DNA of 14,192 nucleotides from DASPLH01 sp035627675 (GTDB lineage Bacteria; Acidobacteriota; Terriglobia; Terriglobales; Acidobacteriaceae): the NCBI GenBank assembly GCA_035627675.1, contig DASPLH010000066.1:1-14192 (forward strand). Direction: 5' to 3'. Under the pieces are notes generated by a model, which was not told the DNA's origin, did not search any database, and was given only the letters and a program-made list of their open reading frames with translations. Both the position numbers and the translations under genes were made by a program. Below, piece after piece: positions 6,218-13,923 of this stretch. Within the stretch, counting starts at the first letter, position 1, and every line of letters starts with the position of its first letter.

Positions 6218-7666
6218 CTAATCGGCCGCCATCGGCTCGAGGTGCACAGACGCCAACAGGGCCGCGATCACGTCGGCTGCGGTGTAGCGAAGGCCGTCCG
6301 CGGGCAGAAACTCGGCAAGTTCGGTGAGTTGGTTGCCGGCCGTCACAAGTCCCTGTTCGACGTAGTTGCCGGGGCGGACCTGCGCCAGTCCGACATTGGC
6401 CAAAAGGGAATTGCAGAGGCACTTCTTGCCCACTGTGTCCTCAACCTTGCCGTGCTTGGCGACATAGGTCGTGATGGGTTCGGCGGCACAGCGGAAGGCG
6501 ATGGTGCCGGACTCGGTGCGGTATGCCTCGCGGAGGTAGCCGAGGTCGCAGACGCGTGGACGCGAGTCATAGACGCCGTCTTCCGTTACGGTTCCGGCAA
6601 GCTGCGCCGACTTGAACGGGAAGTTGGTCGGCGAGGCGAGCATATCGGTGACGACCCGGACGTCGTGTTTGCGGGCCGATGCGAGCAGTGCCTGCTTGTA
6701 GTCCTCGCGCAGGCCGGATTCCTCGCAGAAGGCGAATGCGGTTCCAACCTGCACGCCTGCGGCACCTTGATCCAGCGCTTCGTGCACCTTCGTTGCAGAG
6801 CCATAGCCGCCTGCAAGCCAGAACGGAAGGCCCAGTTCCCGAATCCTGGCGAGGTCAACGCGATCGCGCTCGCCGTACACGGCTTCGCCGCTCTCATCCA
6901 GCTGAAGCTTGCCGCGTGGAGGCGCATTGTGTCCGCCGGCGGTGGGGCCTTCGATGACGAATCCATCGACGCGGCCGTTGGAGCGTTTCAACATGGTCGT
7001 GGCCAGCACGTTCGAAGAGACGATGGCGAGGAAGTTCGGGCGCAGGAGCGGAGGCAGCTCGGCGCCGATGTAATCCTTTGGGTCGAAGCTCATCAGCACG
7101 TCGTCTTCCGGCTCTGCGCCGGTGACATGCAACGGATAGCTCGCGCGTTCGTGCTTCGCCAAGGCGTCGAGCACCCCGGGGACTTTGATGGGGATGCCAG
7201 CTCCCATCAAGACATAACTGACGCCCGCGAGCATGGCTCCGTAAACCGAGGGGAGGAGCGAAGTCTGGACCTTTTCGAGGTAATTGATGCCAACCGGATT
7301 CCGGTGGCCGAGGCGGGCGAGGAAGACCTCTACGAAGTTCGCGACCACCAAAAGCTCCACGACGTCGCGCCGGGAGTTCTTGGAAGGCATCGGCACGACC
7401 TTATAAGGAGCGTCGGGTGCCTTGCCGCCGGGGATGTAGTAGGTTTCCCGGATGCGGTCGGCGATCGCACGCTCGGGGAATTCATCCAATGCCTGCCGGA
7501 TGTTTCCGCCCGGGTCGCCATCCTGGAGCCTGCGGGTGAGGATCACGTCGAGCGCGACGCCAGACACTACCCCAAGCTGGCCTAGCGACGAGACGGCGCG
7601 GGCAAGCCGCCAATCGGAGATCGCCGCCCCCATGCCGCCCTGAATGATCACCGGATGAATTCTCAT
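6218..7666 (-). CDS. nitronate monooxygenase / 2-nitropropane dioxygenase family FMN protein (long form)
   Basis: 482-residue TIM-barrel flavoprotein. The motifs are an N-terminal QGGMG (9-13), the IEGPTAGGHN stretch (238-247) with His246 at the catalytic His position of nitronate monooxygenases, AGGYGSATKVHEAL (285-298) and GVQVGTAFAFCEESG (304-318), the FMN phosphate-binding region. It is clearly longer than ordinary nitronate monooxygenases or FabK (about 320-350 residues): a tail of about 140 residues includes CLCNSLLANVGLAQ (416-429). This shape recalls PfaD-like members. Likely roles are oxidation of alkyl nitronates or an enoyl-reductase-like reaction; the substrate cannot be read from sequence. 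The ATG at 7666 gives the family's usual MRIHPVIIQGGMG start; in-frame starts at 7705 and 7759 would only add an unconserved leader. No strong Shine-Dalgarno is visible. It diverges from pilB. Confidence 0.82.
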   Translation of the reverse strand: MRIHPVIIQGGMGAAISDWRLARAVSSLGQLGVVSGVALDVILTRRLQDGDPGGNIRQALDEFPERAIADRIRETYYIPGGKAPDAPYKVVPMPSKNSRRDVVELLVVANFVEVFLARLGHRNPVGINYLEKVQTSLLPSVYGAMLAGVSYVLMGAGIPIKVPGVLDALAKHERASYPLHVTGAEPEDDVLMSFDPKDYIGAELPPLLRPNFLAIVSSNVLATTMLKRSNGRVDGFVIEGPTAGGHNAPPRGKLQLDESGEAVYGERDRVDLARIRELGLPFWLAGGYGSATKVHEALDQGAAGVQVGTAFAFCEESGLREDYKQALLASARKHDVRVVTDMLASPTNFPFKSAQLAGTVTEDGVYDSRPRVCDLGYLREAYRTESGTIAFRCAAEPITTYVAKHGKVEDTVGKKCLCNSLLANVGLAQVRPGNYVEQGLVTAGNQLTELAEFLPADGLRYTAADVIAALLASVHLEPMAAD

Positions 7667-7767
7667 GCGGCGATTATTCCAGAGGTGAATGGGGCGCACT
7701 GTCATAGTTGTGTAATGCCGGAGCGGGGAATCGAGGTATTCGCGGCAGTCCGCGCGCATTATCTAGG

Positions 7768-7787
7768 GTGATTACCAACGTAATGAC
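7768..7787. repeat. imperfect palindrome in the divergent promoter region
   Basis: GTGATTAC (7768-7775) and GTAATGAC (7780-7787) are reverse complements with one mismatch, four bases apart; the core ATTAC-CAAC-GTAAT is perfect. It lies between the divergent flavoprotein and pilB genes, just upstream of the candidate pilB promoter. An operator for one or both genes is plausible. Confidence 0.4.
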
Positions 7788-7793
7788 GCAGTG

Positions 7794-7821
7794 TTTATTT
7801 CCTTCGGACGTGACATACAAT
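7794..7821 (+). promoter_or_regulatory. candidate pilB promoter
   Basis: TACAAT (7816-7821) is a good -10; TTTATT (7794-7799) at 16 bases is a weak -35. Transcription would start near 7828, giving a leader of about 57 bases before the ATG at 7885. Confidence 0.35.
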
Positions 7822-7884
7822 CGTCGCGAGTTCCCCCACCTGTTGCGACGAACCGAGGCGTTGTATCAGCGACCGCGAGGACGA

Positions 7885-9741
7885 ATGGCCAGGAAGAAAC
7901 TGGGTGAGGTACTTCAAGACCGCAAGCATATCTCCGCCGACGCTCTTGAGGAGATACTGAAAGAGCAGCAAAGCACCGCTGCGTTGCTGGGCGAACTTCT
8001 CCTCGAGCGCGGACTCGTCCCCAAGGAAGCGCTCGTGGCGGCCCTGGAAGAAGTTGGCCGGTTCCGCTACGTGGATGCGCGCTACGCCACGGTCGAGACC
8101 GCGGCGTTGGAGATGGTGCCAAGGTCGGTCGCACTCAAGTATTCGGTTCTTCCCATCGCAAAGGAAAGCAAGCGGCTCGTGGTCATCATGGCTGAGCCGC
8201 AGAACCTGCAGGCGCTCGATGAACTCCAGTTCCTGACGGGAATGGGGGTCAACCCTCGCCTGGGATTCCGGGCCGAAATCCTCGAAGCCATCGAACGTTG
8301 CTATGCCGAGAACGCGCACGAGCGGGTGGAGGCCCAGAAGCTCCCGTTCATCGAGCAGGTCGATATCTCGGACATGCAGTTCTTCACCGCCAGCTCGAGC
8401 GAGCGGAACAAGGCGGCAATGGACGAGTTCGAGGCGGAGCTTCGCAACGAGAAGACTCCGGCGGTGCGGCTTGTGTCGGCGATCCTGGCGGCGGCGGCCG
8501 AGAAGGAAGCCAGCGATATCCACATCGAACCGCACGCGTTTGGAACCATCGTCCGCATACGCGTGGACGGCGTCATGGGCGAGCTGACGCATATTCCCTG
8601 GGACCTGACGACCTCCGTCATTTCCCGGATCAAGATCCTGTCGGACATGGACATCGCCGAGCGGCGAGTGCCACAGGACGGGCGCTTCCTGTGCCAGGTC
8701 GGAAGACGGCACCTCGACCTCCGCATCTCCACCATCCCGACACACGAGGGCAGCGAGAAGGTCGCCATGCGGATTCTCGATCCCGAAGCGAGCCGGGTGA
8801 GTTTCCTGAATCTTGGTCTCTCCGCGGCCAACGCCGAGGTCATCACCAGTGCGCTGAAGGCTCCGCAAGGAATGCTGCTGGTGACCGGACCGACGGGAAG
8901 CGGCAAGTCCACGACTCTCTATGCCGCGCTGAACATGCTGCGCTCGCCGTCGCTGCACATCATCACCGTCGAAGACCCGGTCGAATACAAGGTCGAGGAC
9001 ATCAACCAGATCCAGGTGAACCCCAAGACGGGGCTGACCTTCGCGAGTTGCCTGCGGTCGATCCTGCGGCAGGACCCGAACGTCATCATGGTGGGCGAGA
9101 TCCGCGACACGGAGACGGCGGAGATCGCATTGCAGGCTTCGCAGACCGGCCACCTTGTTCTTTCGACGCTGCACACGAACGACAGCGTATCGGCCGTTAC
9201 CCGCCTGCTCGACCTCGGACTTCCGGGCTTCATGATCGCGTCCTCGGTTTCCGTCGTGGTTGCGCAGCGGCTGGTTCGCAAGCTCTGCGAGTGCCGCGGA
9301 GAGATGAAGATCACGCCGGAGTACGCTTCGCGCCTGCTGGCCGCGGGCATCGTCGATTTCGAAGACAGGATGTACGTACCCGTGGGTTGCGGGAAGTGCG
9401 ACAACACGGGGTACCGCGGCCGTATCGGCATCTATGAAGTGCTGGTGATCGACGAGCAGATTCGAGCCTCGATCCGCGCGAACTTCCGCGATGACGAGGT
9501 TCGCAACATGGCTCGAAGCGGCGGTATGCGGCTGATGCAGGAAGACGCGCTGGAGAAGGTGAAGCAGGGCATTACGACGCTCGAGGAAGTGCTGCGAACG
9601 GTTCCTTTCGAGCAGACTTCGATTCTCCGGTGCAGGAGTTGTGGCAAGTCGCTCGCGCCGTCGTTCCTGTTCTGTCCCTATTGCGGAGCGGGCACGCGCC
9701 AGACGAATCCACAGGCAGTCCGGGTAGCGTCACGAACTTAG
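7885..9741 (+). CDS. pilB: PilB/GspE-family pilus assembly or secretion ATPase with C-terminal zinc ribbon
   Basis: 618-residue cytoplasmic hexameric ATPase that powers pilin polymerisation (type IV pili) or type II secretion. Residues 4-57 have MshEN geometry: two 24-residue motifs (5-28 and 34-57) separated by five residues; in other proteins this binds c-di-GMP, but here both motif-initial Arg are changed (Lys5, Leu34) and the first motif's Gly is Lys14. The ATPase core carries Walker A GPTGSGKS (335-342), the Asp box VEDPVEY (362-368), Walker B IMVGEIRD (401-408) and the His box GHLVLSTLHTN (422-432). The tetracysteine zinc site is C468, C470, C502 and C505, its first pair contracted to CxC. 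A further CxxC-x10-CxxC ribbon (C583-C600) is appended at the C-terminus, which standard PilB lacks. The ATG at 7885 follows GCGAGG; longer in-frame starts add an unconserved leader. pilZ follows after 8 bases. No pilT or pilC is nearby, so PilB versus GspE rests on context. Confidence 0.88.
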   Translation: MARKKLGEVLQDRKHISADALEEILKEQQSTAALLGELLLERGLVPKEALVAALEEVGRFRYVDARYATVETAALEMVPRSVALKYSVLPIAKESKRLVVIMAEPQNLQALDELQFLTGMGVNPRLGFRAEILEAIERCYAENAHERVEAQKLPFIEQVDISDMQFFTASSSERNKAAMDEFEAELRNEKTPAVRLVSAILAAAAEKEASDIHIEPHAFGTIVRIRVDGVMGELTHIPWDLTTSVISRIKILSDMDIAERRVPQDGRFLCQVGRRHLDLRISTIPTHEGSEKVAMRILDPEASRVSFLNLGLSAANAEVITSALKAPQGMLLVTGPTGSGKSTTLYAALNMLRSPSLHIITVEDPVEYKVEDINQIQVNPKTGLTFASCLRSILRQDPNVIMVGEIRDTETAEIALQASQTGHLVLSTLHTNDSVSAVTRLLDLGLPGFMIASSVSVVVAQRLVRKLCECRGEMKITPEYASRLLAAGIVDFEDRMYVPVGCGKCDNTGYRGRIGIYEVLVIDEQIRASIRANFRDDEVRNMARSGGMRLMQEDALEKVKQGITTLEEVLRTVPFEQTSILRCRSCGKSLAPSFLFCPYCGAGTRQTNPQAVRVASRT

Positions 9742-9749
9742 GAGTTTCC

Positions 9750-10082
9750 ATGAGCACGCCGAAGGCGCAGCCGACTTTCACGCGATCGGAACACCGGTAT
9801 AAAGGCTATACCGACCTGAAACTGAACTATGAAGGTTCGAGCAAGCAGGTGCCGGTGCACGTTCCCGACATCAGTCCGAAGGGGATGTTCATCAATACGC
9901 CGCAGTTTTTCCCGATTGGGTCGGTTGTGAATGTGAGCTTCCGGCTGTCTGGCAGCGACTTTAAGGTGGAGACACGCGGGGAGGTCCGCTACTGTCTCGA
10001 GGGAGTCGGCATCGGGATCGAGTTCGTGGACATCGCCCCCGAAGCGCAACGCGCCATCATGGACGAGTTTTCGCGCCCCTGA
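9750..10082 (+). CDS. single-domain PilZ c-di-GMP receptor
   Basis: 110-residue PilZ protein, likely a cytoplasmic adaptor that changes partner binding on c-di-GMP. Both ligand motifs are present: RSEHR (12-16, RxxxR) and DISPKG (40-45, DxSxxG), 24 residues apart as in binding-competent domains. The rest fits the six-stranded barrel, ending in a GVGIGIEFVDI strand. The ATG at 9750 has AGGAG (9740-9744) at 5 bases, overlapping the pilB stop codon, so the two genes are surely co-transcribed and probably translationally coupled. In Xanthomonas a PilZ protein binds PilB directly; by analogy this one may regulate the ATPase encoded just upstream. That link is inference. A candidate terminator lies 129 bases downstream. 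Confidence 0.88.
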   Translation: MSTPKAQPTFTRSEHRYKGYTDLKLNYEGSSKQVPVHVPDISPKGMFINTPQFFPIGSVVNVSFRLSGSDFKVETRGEVRYCLEGVGIGIEFVDIAPEAQRAIMDEFSRP

Positions 10083-10398
10083 AGCAGGCGTGCCGGGCCG
10101 CTCGACCACGGCGACTACGCACCAGGTCGTCTCATACTCATCTTCTTGCGCGTGTAGCACCCCGCTGGCGCCGTCTCCCGGCGATACAACCATCCCATCC
10201 CCGCCCGGGTAGCCCGGGCGCCGGGCTTTCCCTGGTTCGTTCTGATTTCTCGCAAAATCGGGCGGCGATGTCGTAGGCTGGAAGAAAGCGCCACCAGAGC
10301 CAACCCAGCCATCGCTTGAGACCGCCGGTACGGGTCTCTGGTCGCCCTGAGTGTATCTACTTATAAGATATCGTTCACCAAGTTCTGAAAGGGGAGCT
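10083..10398. other. intergenic region between pilZ and transketolase
   Basis: No gene supported. A short minus-strand frame (10115-10312) is low-complexity and Arg-rich with no family resemblance. The region contains a GC hairpin with T-run (10211-10227, listed separately) and an overlapping alternative stem GCCCGGG/CCCGGGC at 10203-10219. Near the transketolase gene a TATAAG (10362-10367) may be a -10 element with no good -35. AAAGGGGAG (10388-10396) is the transketolase ribosome binding site. Confidence 0.5.
10211..10227 (+). terminator. candidate terminator of the pilB-pilZ operon
   Basis: AGCCCGG (10211-10217) pairs with CCGGGCT (10221-10227) over 7 bp around GCG and is followed by TTCCCTGGTT. 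The stem is strong, the T-run short. A competing stem at 10203-10219 shares its left arm. Position after pilZ and before transketolase fits a terminator. Confidence 0.45.
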
Positions 10399-12507
10399 AT
10401 GCCCGATTCGCGCGTTTCGTCTGACCCCAAGATCTCCGCTCCGGCTGCCGTAATGGAGTCGAACACCACAACCGCGGCGCAGAGAGGTCCGACGGCGGAA
10501 CAGAAGCCCGATGAGAAGACCGAGATCCTTTGCATCAATACCATCCGGACGCTCTCGATGGATGCGGTGCAGAAGGCCAACAGCGGACATCCGGGCACTC
10601 CGATGGCGCTCGCTCCCCTGGCGTACGTGTTGTGGGACCGCTATCTGCGGCACAATCCCCGCAATCCCCATTGGCCGAACCGCGACCGCTTCGTGCTGTC
10701 GAATGGTCACGCGTCGATGTTGCTCTATTCGTTGCTGCACCTGACGGGATACGACCTGTCACTCGACGACATCAAGAAGTTTCGCCAGTGGGAGTCCCGG
10801 ACGCCCGGACACCCGGAGTTCGGCATGACCCCCGGTGTCGAGACCACGACGGGTCCGCTCGGACAAGGTGTCGCCAATTCCGTGGGCATGGCGATAGCCG
10901 AGCGGTGGCTGGCCTCGCGCTACAACCGCGACGGCAACCAGGTGGTGGACTATCGCGTGTACGCGATCTGCGGCGACGGCGACCTGATGGAAGGCGTGTC
11001 GCAGGAAGCGGCCTCCATCGCGGGACACCTTGGGCTGTCGAACCTGATCTGGTTTTACGATAACAACCGCATCACGATCGAGGGCAACACGGCCCTGGCG
11101 TTCAGCGAAGATGTGGCGACGCGATTCCTTGGCTATCACTGGAACGTGCTGCGCGTGGGCGACGCGAACGATCTCGAACTGCTCGACCAGGCGATCCGCA
11201 CGGCGCAGAAGGAAACCGAACGTCCCACGCTGATCATCGTGGACAGCCATATCGCGTGGGGCGCTCCGAACAAGGCTGATACGTCGGCAGCCCACGGCGA
11301 GCCGCTGGGCGATGACGAAATTCGCTTGACGAAGAAGGCATACGGTTGGCCCGAAGACGCGCACTTCCTTGTTCCACAGGAAGTCGCCGACTACATGCAC
11401 AGATCCGTTGCGCGCGGCGCGAAGTGGGAAGCGGAATGGAGCGGCCGTCTCGACCAACTCAGGAAGGCGTCCCCTGAACTCGCCACGGAATGGGACTTGC
11501 TTCAGCGCGGCGAACTGCCGAAGGGGTGGGATGCGGAGATACCGTCGTTCCCGGCAGACGCGAAGGGCATGGCCGGCCGCGAGGCAAGCGGAAAGTGCAT
11601 CAACGCCATCGCGAAGCACGTGCCGTGGCTGATGGGCGGCTCGGCCGACCTCGCGCCTTCGACGAAAACGCTGATCTCGGGTGAGCCGGGTTTCGCGCGC
11701 GGCGTGGACGCCGGACGGAACTTCCACTTCGGCATCCGCGAACATGCGATGGGCTCCATCCTGAACGGCATGGCGCTCTCGAAGCTGCGTCCTTATGGCG
11801 CGACGTTCCTGATTTTCTCCGACTACATGCGTCCGGCCATGCGGCTGGCGGCGCTGATGGACCAGCCGGTGATTTACGTCTTCACTCACGACTCCATCGG
11901 CCTGGGCGAAGACGGACCTACGCATCAACCCATCGAGCAGGTTATGTCGCTGAGGGCGATGCCGAGAATGATCGTGATCCGGCCGGCGGACGCCAACGAA
12001 GTTGCAGAGGCGTGGCGGGTGATCATGGAGCGCAGGCAGGATCCGGTCTCACTGGTGTTGACCCGTCAGGCCGTTCCTACCTTCGACCGCGCGAAGTACG
12101 CGAGTGCGGCCGGCCTGCGCAAGGGGGCGTACGTGCTGGCGGACGCGGGCGGCACGCCAGACGTGATCCTGATCGGCACCGGGTCGGAGGTGCAACTCTG
12201 CCTTGGAGCGCACGAGCAGCTCGTAGCCGACGGCGTGAAATCGCGGGTCGTCAGCATGCCGTCGTGGGAACTCTTCGAAAAGCAAACTGAAGAGTACCGC
12301 GAGTCGGTGCTGCCGAAGGCGGTGGAAGCCCGCGTGGCGGTTGAGGCGGGAACCGATCTGGGCTGGTCGGAATACGTCGGCAGCAAGGGACGCGTGATTG
12401 CGCGCTCCGACTTCGGCGCCTCCGCTCCGCTGAAGGACCTCTTCAAGCAGTTTGGGTTCACCGTGGAGAACGTAGTCAGGCAGGCCAGGGAATCCATGGG
12501 CAGATAA
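10399..12507 (+). CDS. tkt: transketolase
   Basis: 702-residue thiamine-diphosphate enzyme of the pentose phosphate pathway; it moves two-carbon ketol units between sugar phosphates (for example xylulose-5-P to ribose-5-P or erythrose-4-P). Visible landmarks are GHPGTPM with substrate-binding His64, SNGHAS with His104, GPLGQG (152-157), the TPP/Mg motif GDGDLMEG (192-199) through DNN (221-223), AAHGEPLG with His299, the catalytic Glu448 in FGIREHAMG, and THDSIGLGEDGPTHQP (496-511). All three domains are complete. GHPG lies at 63-66, against about 25-28 in E. coli, so there is an extra N-terminal stretch of about 38 polar, Ala/Pro-rich residues. The ATG at 10399 follows AAAGGGGAG; an ATG at 10453 would shorten the extension. 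It appears monocistronic, with a terminator right after the stop. Confidence 0.97.
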   Translation: MPDSRVSSDPKISAPAAVMESNTTTAAQRGPTAEQKPDEKTEILCINTIRTLSMDAVQKANSGHPGTPMALAPLAYVLWDRYLRHNPRNPHWPNRDRFVLSNGHASMLLYSLLHLTGYDLSLDDIKKFRQWESRTPGHPEFGMTPGVETTTGPLGQGVANSVGMAIAERWLASRYNRDGNQVVDYRVYAICGDGDLMEGVSQEAASIAGHLGLSNLIWFYDNNRITIEGNTALAFSEDVATRFLGYHWNVLRVGDANDLELLDQAIRTAQKETERPTLIIVDSHIAWGAPNKADTSAAHGEPLGDDEIRLTKKAYGWPEDAHFLVPQEVADYMHRSVARGAKWEAEWSGRLDQLRKASPELATEWDLLQRGELPKGWDAEIPSFPADAKGMAGREASGKCINAIAKHVPWLMGGSADLAPSTKTLISGEPGFARGVDAGRNFHFGIREHAMGSILNGMALSKLRPYGATFLIFSDYMRPAMRLAALMDQPVIYVFTHDSIGLGEDGPTHQPIEQVMSLRAMPRMIVIRPADANEVAEAWRVIMERRQDPVSLVLTRQAVPTFDRAKYASAAGLRKGAYVLADAGGTPDVILIGTGSEVQLCLGAHEQLVADGVKSRVVSMPSWELFEKQTEEYRESVLPKAVEARVAVEAGTDLGWSEYVGSKGRVIARSDFGASAPLKDLFKQFGFTVENVVRQARESMGR

Positions 12508-12529
12508 GCGCTTAGTCGTTTGGACCGGC

Positions 12530-12558
12530 AAGGGGCTCCACCGAAAGTGGCGCCCCTT
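12530..12558 (+). terminator. intrinsic terminator of transketolase
   Basis: AAGGGGC (12530-12536) pairs with GCCCCTT (12552-12558). After a single T/C mismatch, CCAC (12538-12541) pairs with GTGG (12547-12550) around CGAAA. T-rich sequence follows (TCTGTTTGCACTTTT). It begins 23 bases past the stop and separates tkt from the ergothioneine genes. Confidence 0.75.
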
Positions 12559-12651
12559 TCTGTTTGCACTTTTGTTGCCGCCGCCCGGATACAAACACAA
12601 TCTGAAGCCGGATTCCGGAGCCTGCATCCAACGACGGAGAGGTGTGCCCCG

Positions 12652-13923
12652 ATGTCTTCCTCGAGGCTCGCGACAGCTGCGGGCTTACATCTGCTTGAGG
12701 CTTACCGCTCCGTTCGCCGTGCCAGCGAAGAATTGGCGCGTCCACTTACGGCGGAAGACCAGATGGTGCAGTCGATGCCGGACGCCAGCCCGACGAAGTG
12801 GCATCTGGCGCATACGACCTGGTTCTTCGAGACGTTCGTGCTCAGGCGCTTCGGCTGGTACAAAGAGTTCCACGCTGACTTCGACTGGGTCTTCAACTCC
12901 TACTACAAGCGACTCGGGAAGCACCCGCAACGCGGGCAGCGGGGAACATTCTCGCGTCCGTCGCTCGAATCGGTTTACGCGTACCGTCAACACGTGGATG
13001 CAGCGATGTCGCGCGTGTTGAGCGGCGAGGCTGACGCTTCGGTGGTTGCAACGGCGACGCTGGGCATCCACCACGAGCAACAACACCAGGAACTGATCGT
13101 TACCGACATCAAGCACGCCTTCTGGTGCCAGCCCCTGCGTCCCGCCTACATGCAGCCTGCCGCTCCCGAGGCCGAACATCGTGATTCCGCGCCACAGGGC
13201 TGGGTCAGCTTCGGCGGAGGCATCGAGGCCGTGGGCCACTCCGGCGAGACATTTGCTTTTGACAATGAGTGTCCCCGGCACGAAGTGCTGTTGCAGCCCT
13301 TTCGACTCGCGACGCGCACGGTCACGAACGGCGAGTACCTGGCGTTCATGGAGGATGGCGGATACAGGCGCGCGGAGCTGTGGCTCTCCGACGGCTGGGA
13401 TGCCGCGACCCAGTTGGGTTGGGATTCGCCGCTGTACTGGGAGCGTGAAGGCCGCGACTGGCGCGTGTTCACCGTGAATGGCGTGCGCGAGTTGGAGATG
13501 GCCGAACCGGTGTGTCACGTGAGCTACTACGAGGCCGACGCGTACGCCCGCTGGCGCGGAGCGCGGTTGCCGCTCGAAGCCGAATGGGAAGTCTCCGCGA
13601 GCAGGGTAAGGATCGAGGGGAACTTCGCCGAGTCCCGGCGTTTCCACCCGCGCCCGTCCGAACCCGGCAACGGATTGCGCGCGATGTTCGGCGACGTCTG
13701 GGAGTGGACGGCGAGCCCGTACGTTGCCTATCCCGGGTTCGCGACCGCGGCCGGAGCCGTCGGCGAATACAACGGCAAGTTCATGTGCAACCAGTTCGTG
13801 CTGCGAGGAGGTTCATGCGCGACTCCGGAATCGCACATACGGGCGTCGTACCGTAACTTCTTCCCGCCACAGGCGCGGTGGCAGTTCACTGGAATCAGGG
13901 TGGCCTCGGATGAACGCGACTAA
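12652..13923 (+). CDS. egtB: ergothioneine biosynthesis sulfoxide synthase EgtB, probably cysteine-using type
   Basis: 423-residue non-heme iron enzyme that joins a thiol substrate to N-alpha-trimethylhistidine with O2, forming the C-S bond of ergothioneine. An N-terminal DinB-like helical domain carries the iron ligands: His51 in WHLAH, and His141 and His145 in HHEQQH. The C-terminal formylglycine-generating-enzyme-like domain (about 183-420) includes FDNECPRH, GDVWEWTASPY and RNFFPPQARWQFTGIRVA. The NSYY motif (Tyr84-Tyr85) matches the paired active-site tyrosines I recall from the Chloracidobacterium (type II) EgtB, which uses free cysteine instead of gamma-glutamylcysteine; that assignment is inference. 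The ATG at 12652 has GGAGAGG at 9 bases; a TTG at 12520 in frame would fall within the terminator of tkt. The stop overlaps egtD by 14 bases. Confidence 0.93.
   Translation: MSSSRLATAAGLHLLEAYRSVRRASEELARPLTAEDQMVQSMPDASPTKWHLAHTTWFFETFVLRRFGWYKEFHADFDWVFNSYYKRLGKHPQRGQRGTFSRPSLESVYAYRQHVDAAMSRVLSGEADASVVATATLGIHHEQQHQELIVTDIKHAFWCQPLRPAYMQPAAPEAEHRDSAPQGWVSFGGGIEAVGHSGETFAFDNECPRHEVLLQPFRLATRTVTNGEYLAFMEDGGYRRAELWLSDGWDAATQLGWDSPLYWEREGRDWRVFTVNGVRELEMAEPVCHVSYYEADAYARWRGARLPLEAEWEVSASRVRIEGNFAESRRFHPRPSEPGNGLRAMFGDVWEWTASPYVAYPGFATAAGAVGEYNGKFMCNQFVLRGGSCATPESHIRASYRNFFPPQARWQFTGIRVASDERD

Noticed and set aside
6242..7585. 447-codon plus-strand frame antisense to the flavoprotein
   Set aside because: The minus-strand protein has all FMN motifs; the antisense translation resembles no family and has no ribosome binding site.
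9738..10598. 286-codon minus-strand frame across pilZ, the following gap and the start of tkt
   Set aside because: It overlaps two confident plus-strand genes, has no motif, and its gap portion is Arg- and Pro-rich filler.
10759..11928. 389-codon minus-strand frame antisense to transketolase
   Set aside because: Transketolase motifs are complete on the plus strand; the antisense product is a shadow of its codon usage.
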